Assembly (NCBI RefSeq): GCF_020184175.1
Contig: NC_065532.1
Location: forward strand, 32,364,001 to 32,428,000
DNA length: 64,000 nt
Direction: 5' to 3'
Source of the DNA: Aphis gossypii
Lineage: Eukaryota > Arthropoda > Insecta > Hemiptera > Aphididae
The notes under the pieces are model-generated. The model did not search any database, was not told the DNA's origin, and was given only the letters and a program-made list of their open reading frames with translations. Positions 56,701-64,000 of the stretch are shown here, in pieces (within the stretch, counting starts at the first letter, position 1; every line of letters starts with the position of its first letter). The position numbers and the translations under genes are program-made.

Positions 56701-59700
56701 AAGTAAACCGATATTATGTGTTGTGGTGTTGAGAAATTGGAGCAGTTTCTTAGACTATATTTTTTCCGTTTATTACGAGTAGGTATACAGCAACTGTAAA
56801 AGTATACATCATCAAACATAATGTATTTTTTTATTCACATCACATGATGTCGTAGGCATCCGCGTGCGAGTGTTTGATATACAAAAAATTTCGATTTTTT
56901 AATAAACGTTTTCTTTCCCGGACACCGTTATTTCTCTGTGATTGCAATACTCCAGTAGTGAAATAATTAGCAATGTTATTCGAATGGTTCACCTGCAGAC
57001 ACGGAAAGATGAAACATGCTCTTCAGCTAGAAATGTTCTTAATAATATCGATTTTCTACTCATTATTATTGCTGCGTTTAATGAAAATGAGCGAGCGTAG
57101 TGTCGGATACGTCTTAAAGGCCCACCGACGCAGAAACCAATCGATAAAATAACTTTACAGTATTGATTAATAATTGTTCGAGTCGTGTTCGAGTGAAAGT
57201 TATTTAAGACTGTTTTGCTAATATCGCGAGTATACAGTACAATGGTACGCGTAATAGTTCTGAGAGAATACTATTTAATATATTCTAATACGTACGATAT
57301 AACTATATCACGCAAATAATAATATGATAATATGCGGTGTCTATGGTTCATGAAATAATATGCAACTGGAATCCGTTGTGGGCGGTAAATTTTAATGTAC
57401 AGTCGTTGTTGTATTAAATTGTATAGTAATACGTGTATTTGTGTTTACTTTACAATCGATTTTCCGTATACAATGTATAATAATATATTTTATGAATCGA
57501 AACTCAAAAATTAAATAATTGTGTCCTACCTATTACTGTTATAGATCATATTATTGTACAGGTACCAGATTGGGTGTCGAAACGCAATATAATTCTTAAT
57601 ATAAATTATAAGTAACAACGGTTCCATTTGAGTGTGTGTGTATATTGAAAAACTCATTTAATATAATGTATTTATATTCAGAAAGTTGAATCGGGTTTTA
57701 AACCGGGTTTAAAATCTGAAGTTAATCCAAAAACCGTATAATTTGAAAACCACTTTATTGCTCATAAACCAAAACCCGATAATATTGGAACCCAGTCAAC
57801 CCCATTAGATACTTGAAATCCGGGAAAATGAACCAGTTTTTATACTTAATATAATGATATCGCGTTTTGTGTCGTAGAGTCGTGATATGACAAAAACTGA
57901 CTCGTAGTTAACATATAATATTATTACAAAATCATTATAGAATCGTTGAATTCGTCATCGTCGTATTTGTTCTCGATTTTAAATTAATGATTTGTAGTGG
58001 CCGGTGTATGTGCACATGTTCAAAGAAAGAGTATGAAAAACGATCGAACACCTGAGGTTATAATATTGAATCGTGAGTTGCAGAATTATAGTTGATTGAA
58101 AATATAACTAGGAGGCCCGAGACAGCCAATACGCGGTCGGATAAATAGGGATATAAATCTCATTTTATAATGTCGTCGAAAACTACAAAAAAAAAAAGAA
58201 TTTACCGTGAAAGTTTCTTAGGAACCGTGCAAATGGCTGTATAAATAGTAATGTTACATGTAATAAAAGAAGAGAAAAAAACGCCAAAGGCTCTTTTATC
58301 TGAAATATGCTGAATGTAGTTAGAAAAATCCGAAAGCCAAATTCAAACGGACGTGAAATCAGTAGCTCCCGCTGTGTATAGACTAGGTACTGAATATCAA
58401 TATTGGGATAAGCCGGATAAGGGCGATAAGGTAAATGCCCCAGAGAATTTTTATGAACGGTCCAATGTCCTGTTATGATATTATAGGGATTTTTCAATTC
58501 AATTATTTTATTAATATTATTAAGTATTGGGATTCTGTTTAAAAATTTTAACAGTGAAAATATATCACACTTATATAAATACGATTTTCACAATTAAACA
58601 TGATCATACATTATATATCCAAACATTTATTTACCCAAACGATTTAAAAGCAGATCAGTGTCACGGCCGAGGTGAACATTTTATGTTTAAAGGATTTAAA
58701 AAAAAAAATAAGAAGAAGACGTCATGCTCTAATTTGTTGTCTCCATCTCATAAACATACAATATAGTAAAAATGTATGTTCAATAGAACCAATTTTGTTA
58801 TTACCTTTATTCTTTAATATAAGAGTGAATTTACTTATAAATATTAGTAAAATAATTATATAATTTTATAATTTATAAATATATAAATTAAAGATTTTTT
58901 TGATTTTTATAATACATTTATTTTTAAGCAAATGATATTTGTAATTCGAATATTTTTCATACACATAACTTATTTACAAACTAAAATATAAGAAAAAAAA
59001 TACTAACACAGAAACTAGATAATTTTCGTATATTATGTTAACGATTGAGAATACATTAATTCAGTCCAATATTACGGTTTTATGTAACAAAAATAACAAC
59101 ATAAAATTGGCTTTGTCGAACGTTGATTTGATTTATTTTATACTTAATGACTCAACTATTAACTTTATGATTAACAGTAGGCACCTGAAAGTACGCACGT
59201 AGTAAAATCAGAAGGATAAATAGCTATATAGTATATTTTAAGGGGACTTAACCGCATCCTCTCAAACTTTTGGGGATGCTTAATCCCTTTAAACCTCCAA
59301 AACCTCGCCCACGATATTTCCATACGGTCATATGGATTTAATATTATTATGTTTCGTTTGGATTGTTTGTGTACAGGTAGTCAAGCAATTCGACTTATCG
59401 GGGCTGGTGTGCTCAGCCAGCCGATTAAACTACATCACGGCTGACTATGGAGATGACGGGAAGGCGTTTGTGTACGTGTCGGACGCAGCGACGAGGGCGG
59501 TGATCGTATGGGAGGTGGAGGCGAACCGCAGCTTTCGGGTGGTTCTGCCGAAGGCGATCACGCACGACTGCACCGGCCGGCGGGACGTGCTTTACATCGC
59601 TCTGGCGAAGGGTCCGGCCGCGGGCAGTGGCTCTCTGTACCTGACGTACTTGACCAGCAATCGTATGTACAGAATCGACACGTGCAACCTTCGTCGGGGG

Positions 59701-60045
59701 TGCTCAGAGGGCACTGTCGCTGACCTGGGCCCAAAGCCCGAGAAGATGGTCATCCTGGGCACGGATGGTCGGACTACTTTGTACTTCCGGTATCGGGGCC
59801 AAGGCGACGTGTACGCTTGGGATACGGACCGGCCCGGCGACGGTACATCGTTCGGCTCGGACAGGTTTACATTGGTCCGGAAGGCCGACGACTGTGGCCG
59901 ATTGGCCACGCACGTGGCACCCGACAACCAAGGCGGCGTCCTCTGGATACTCGAGAGTAACTTCCCAGACTACATTTCTGGTGCAGTGGGATGTCTAGGC
60001 GCAAATGTCCGCTTGCAGCCCCTCGTCGCCCAGTGTGGCAAATAA
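47230..60045 (+). CDS. Gene C: yellow/MRJP-family secreted protein, 394 aa, two exons (yellow-g-like, tentative)
   Basis: Exons 47230-47745 (172 codons) and 59377-60045 (222 codons plus TAA) join in phase 0. Residues 1 to about 25 form a signal peptide (MTTLLTVAAATVVLSGGRC). Landmarks: IEWPC (46-50), YVAKNVIVTRAQVWGN (63-78), SGVPFTV (89-95), SPYPCWALHDEG (111-122), NAVDIYLD (129-136), LWVLDSG (141-147), YVSDAATRAVIVWEV (204-218), an NRS glycosylation sequon (222-224), VVLPKAI (227-233), RDVLYIAL (241-248), MVILGTDG (296-303) and LESNFPDY (364-371). Length is normal for the family. It is the paralogue of gene B, in divergent orientation, but lacks two of gene B's introns. A role in the extracellular egg or cuticle matrix would follow from the family; subfamily yellow-g/g2 is a guess from recalled motifs. 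Confidence 0.92.
48097..48106. repeat. G10 homopolymer
   Basis: Ten consecutive G in an AT-rich intron; uncommon here and prone to length variation. Confidence 0.9.
49290..49343. repeat. Inverted repeat, 13-bp arms, 28-base loop
   Basis: GATGGTTGGGGAA and TTCCCCAACCATC are perfect complements. It lies in the gene C intron. Confidence 0.8.
50248..50469 (-). pseudogene. Protein-like antisense ORF in the gene C intron (possible relic)
   Basis: A 73-codon minus-strand ORF with balanced composition, including LLVGLKDVMSHIYTLSNYL and PPSKIDIVASMLILKFEHIP. This is much more protein-like than the neighbouring low-complexity ORFs. No family is recognised, and no splice-linked partner or transposase signature is visible. 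It could be a fragment of a transposon gene or of an inserted cDNA. Confidence 0.3.
59377..60045 (+). CDS. Gene C, terminal exon
   Basis: Acceptor tgtgtacag ends at 59376. The exon reads VVKQFDLSGLVCSASRLNY and runs uninterrupted to TAA at 60043-60045. It fuses what are exons 3 and 4 of gene B. The frame is open upstream to an ATG at 59332, but that stretch is the hydrophobic-looking translation of the polypyrimidine tract and is not coding. Confidence 0.93.
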   Translation, partial: VVKQFDLSGLVCSASRLNYITADYGDDGKAFVYVSDAATRAVIVWEVEANRSFRVVLPKAITHDCTGRRDVLYIALAKGPAAGSGSLYLTYLTSNRMYRIDTCNLRRGCSEGTVADLGPKPEKMVILGTDGRTTLYFRYRGQGDVYAWDTDRPGDGTSFGSDRFTLVRKADDCGRLATHVAPDNQGGVLWILESNFPDYISGAVGCLGANVRLQPLVAQCGK

Positions 60046-63000
60046 TGCACATAACACAATTAGTTGTTATTTTAGTATTGCCAAACTCGAATAATACAGG
60101 TATAGCTCTACTCTGGCAGTAGAGCTGATTTATGTAAATATTGTTGATTTTCATTAAGCGTGTTAAAAATGTTAAAATATAGTAACGTAAGTAAATAAAC
60201 TTAAGTGAGAAGTTTAGGTAGATAAATTTATTTATTGCATATTTATAGAACACAAAAATGATTAATATAATATGTATACTAGAAAAACCTACACCTTGAA
60301 GCACCCTCTGCGGTACACAATTAATACATACATGACATAGAATATCGTATATTTGTTATTTTGTATATATTTTTGTGTATAATTATATATTAATATATTA
60401 TATTATTAATTACCATTATTATAACATTAATTATGTATTTAAATTTATTTATTTAAAATTATACAGCGAAAAAATCAACTTTCACGTCACTAACTATTTA
60501 TATTAATTTAAGACTAGATTAAGTACATTATAAAATTAAGTGTTATCATGACTTGTACGAAAAATAAATATATGCGCATTATTTACCAAAAGAACGACGC
60601 GGTGGTAAATTTATTCAAAACCGTAAACATTTTATGCAATCTTTGGAAAATACCTACCGTTTTCCAATCATATCTAGAATAAAAATTATATGTATATATT
60701 ATGTTCAAGATCGACTGCCATAATCAAAATTGACCATTAAAAAACGCAATAAAATTACCCATTTCCCGCAAACGCCCAATATTTTCAGCATATATGATTA
60801 TCAATAAGGCGTGGTTAACCCGTTGCATTTATTAGCACGGGCTAATTTCATAATTATTATTGGAACTATAATAATAGCAAGGTAAACCGAAATATCTCAA
60901 GAACTATAGATAGATTATTATTTGCATATATTATAATAAATCGCTATTGCAATAATCACAATCCCACGGCAATGGCTGAATACCTACAATGTAACGATGT
61001 TATCGCTATGATTTATCATCATACCACAGTTCACAGATTGCCTAATGCCGAGCAGGGTCGGTGGCGGAGGCGGGGCGCGTGTTGAAAACGTGGTGATCTA
61101 AAACCATATGCATGTACTGTTGACTATTCCTATCGATGCAAGTTTACTGCAATAATAAACCGATTAATTATTGATTTACGTTCCGCCGTGGTCGTTGTAC
61201 AGCGAAATCTCAGAAGGTTAGAAAACATAGGCGATCCGAAGTCGAAACTGCACACACGACGACTATAAAATATATTCATTGCCATAACTATGGTACTACT
61301 AAGGTACAGAACACAACGACTTACATACAACAATTATTTTATACCTTCACTTTTCAAAACATCGTCGCACCCTTTTTTGCGATCATATTAAAAACTATTT
61401 CGTTGTTTTTTTTTTTCGACACAATAATAATTATTATACTAACGTTTTGTAAGATGATATACACACTTCTTGGACGGTATATATAATATTATATTATATA
61501 TAGTACCGTCAACGTATTCGTATTCCAGTCGACCCGGGTTACCGATATTACGGTTACGGTGGTCGTGTCACGCGCAGGAAAACGCGTATATAATATCGTT
61601 ATGCATGTATATACGTGTGTATCGTATACTTGGTATTGGGTATACCTACGACCCACCACGCGCGTAGGTAACCTGCGGTGTCCACCGCCGTCCGTCGTAC
61701 ACGTTGCGCGCACGAATTCGTAAATTACATGACAAGAGACAAGAGACATTATTGTTATTGTAATACACATTCGAATGGTAAAACAACAGAGGCTGCATAA
61801 TCGCTGCAGATCGCCTTGAACCACACCCCGTACGGTTGTACACACTTCGCACTGAAATCCCGCGTGACCTATAAATAATATATTATATTATTATTCTACG
61901 TCCTGACATAACGGACGCGAGAGTATAATATATTTAATAATTAGATTTATGAATTTCCACTACCGGCCGCGCATACACGTGTACGGTATATAGGTACGAT
62001 CCGTGAACGTACGCTGTTTTTTTTTTTTTTTATTATTTTTTCGATTTTTTTTTTTGCCCAGGAAACGGACTTTGTTACACAACAATTATTATAATTACGA
62101 CGGTACGCACTGTTTGTTTGAATCACGTACATATTATACGCAAGTTGTTTTAGCTGGTAGCCAGCTGGAGCGGTGTACATCGGCCGCGACATCGGGCGGG
62201 CGCGTGCGCGCGACTATATTATTGTTCAAACGTGCAATGGAAATTATCGTTTTTTGGGTCAGTTACTTTTAATTGCGTCCAAAAACATAAAAGGTAATAT
62301 TAAATACGCGCGCATATAATTATTACATGTCTGCAGACGTGATCGGCCTGATATTTGTTTAGTCATTGTGTTTTTCGACTCGAAACCGCCAAACACGCAT
62401 ATTTACAACATGTATATAGGCAATAATATCACCGCGTTAGGCGTACGGCGATATAATATGACTACGGTTTTTAAAAATCGCATTTTAAAACTATAGTTTA
62501 TATAATATATATGCGAGACAGCGACGACTGTGCAGCAGCACCCGCGAAAATCGACAATAATAATATTTAATTGCAAGTGCAAATATATAATCTATAATAT
62601 TCTCGTCCCCCGGGGGAAACGAATGAGTTTTTTTTTTGTTTTGTGAATTATACTTTATTATCGAAAACGAATTCGATAAACACGAGATAGAGTTTGAAAC
62701 GTGTTTATTTAATATCGTATATTTGATGTAGGCAAATATTTTATTTTACGGTAGCTTGCTTGCAGTACGGTTTTTTTTTTTTTTTTTAATTAATATTTAT
62801 ATCATCGTATATACCGTAAACCGATCGTTCATCGGTTCTTCCAATCATATAAATATTTCGCGTAAAACGTATAGTAGTAATAATAATAACAATAATTCTA
62901 TAGTTATCGTGGATATTATTATTATTATTTTGTTTTGTTTTTTTTTAGTTCAGAATTTAATAACTTTTCGCTACATGCCACCGACCGCATTCGATATTAT

Positions 63001-64000
63001 TTTGAAAATAAAATGGAAGGCAAGTAGGTGACATAAATTACCTGCAGGTGGTCAAAGTTTAAAAATAGGAAATCGAGGTACATTGGATATTGAAATATTT
63101 TCGCACTGTTATTAATGACTGATGATTATCTTATTCGTAATTATTACACACGCGTTATAATATTAAAAAAATATATTATAAAGTAACTATTTAAAATGTC
63201 AAGACAGAGTAAAATAAGATATTAATGGCATTAAGTTTATATCTACTATATCTACCTACTTTTATAAATTAACTACGCACATAATATAATTGTAGGTGAC
63301 AATAAGAACAAATAATAAATACTTTTATGTAAGTTTAGTAGTACAAATGTAAAGAACACGTTTAATTGAAAAATATTTTTACCTAAATCATTACATATAT
63401 TATTATAATTTACTAGGTATGTAATATGACAAATCGTGTTTTCATGAATTTAGTGATTTATTGACCTTAAAATATCGATTTTATTAATTTTTGAAAGAGA
63501 GAGAGAGAATTTAATTATATTCATTTCCATTATAACTTTGATATAATAAAATTATAATTTTGAGTTATACTACTAATTTCTAAATGATAAATATTTACTT
63601 TTAAATAATAATATGATTAAAACTATAACTAATTCTATTATTCAAATAATTTAATTTTAAAGTCATACATTTTTTCGTTAATTAAAGGGACATAATATAT
63701 ATGTATTATCATGATATATTTTATAATTCTCGTGGATTTATATAATTAATTATACACATAGGAACTATAATACGTAATATTAATTATTATATTAAAAAAA
63801 TACAGTGAAAAATACTTAATTTAATATATTTTTCGTCTCACTTGTAAACTTTATTGCATTACATAATTCATTGTTAATCATATATTGTGTGTATAATTGT
63901 ATAATGTATGCAATATAATATTATATTAATTTCAAAGAATCTGGTTTTACATGAAAAAATTGAAATTTAATGAGAGTTAAATTACTTAAATTTTCATAAT
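60046..64000. other. 3' flank of gene C
   Basis: AT-rich sequence with a CpG-rich block at about 61490-62260, poly(T) runs near 62019 and 62770, and a (GA)6 repeat at 63497-63508. No coding region is supported. Confidence 0.5.
60194..60199 (+). terminator. Candidate poly(A) signal of gene C
   Basis: AATAAA 149 bases after the stop, followed by a T-rich stretch. Plausible by position only. Confidence 0.4.

Larger units (their letters stand above)
47746..59376 (+). other. Gene C giant intron
   Basis: About 11.6 kb, GT-AG, phase 0. It contains a G10 run at 48097-48106, an AT dinucleotide repeat at 49071-49089, a 13-bp-arm inverted repeat at 49290-49343 and an antisense ORF at 50248-50469. No further yellow-family exon was seen in it, and gene C is complete without one. 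From about 50.5 to 53.4 kb the sequence is very AT-rich with no visible feature. Confidence 0.75.

Noticed and set aside
59332..59376. Signal-peptide-like start (MDLILLCFVWIVCVQ) before gene C exon 2
   Set aside because: This is the translated polypyrimidine tract of the intron; exon 1 with its own signal peptide joins at 59377 in phase, and gene B has its acceptor at the same place.
1..64000. CRISPR arrays, operons, phage or bacterial mobile elements
   Set aside because: No regularly spaced repeats, no tight gene strings and no ribosome-binding sites; spliced insect genes show that this is eukaryotic nuclear DNA.

Overview
The window looks like nuclear DNA of an insect, most likely an aphid. 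It is about 70% A+T, dense in AT microsatellites and in short TAGGTA/TACCTA-type words, and the few coding exons stand out as GC-richer islands separated by multi-kilobase introns with canonical GT-AG borders. There are no bacterial operons, Shine-Dalgarno sites, CRISPR arrays, rRNAs or recognisable tRNAs. The aphid assignment is inference from composition and texture.

All confidently supported protein-coding content belongs to one family, the insect yellow / major royal jelly protein (MRJP) family of secreted beta-propeller proteins. Three genes can be assembled at exon level. Gene A (+, 19420-23092, four exons, N-terminus not found) is a divergent member. Gene B (-, 27943-38353, four exons, 402 aa) and gene C (+, 47230-60045, two exons, 394 aa) are close paralogues that align almost end to end and are arranged head to head around an 8.9-kb spacer. 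A and B are tail to tail across 4.9 kb. B and C most resemble, from memory, the yellow-g/yellow-g2 type, which in flies and mosquitoes is linked to eggshell formation; this subfamily call is tentative.

Layout: 1-19.4 kb has no supportable gene (AT-rich sequence, CpG-rich patches, a TIR-bounded element, a perfect hairpin). 19.4-23.1 kb is gene A, followed within about 110 bp by a short TIR element. 27.9-38.4 kb is gene B, whose introns hold three or four candidate miniature transposons and an unexplained antisense exon-like ORF at 34159. 38.4-47.2 kb is the divergent spacer, ending in a CpG-rich block before gene C. 47.7-59.4 kb is the single giant intron of gene C, containing an antisense protein-like ORF at 50248-50469. 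60.0-64 kb is AT-rich flank with another CpG-rich block at about 61.5-62.3 kb.

The most useful observations are the paralogous exon/intron map (one intron shared by all three genes, two found only in gene B), a family of TACAGGGTG-ended TA-flanked elements inserted in and around the cluster, and two small exon-like ORFs in the introns. No clearly new enzymatic or defence system is visible.
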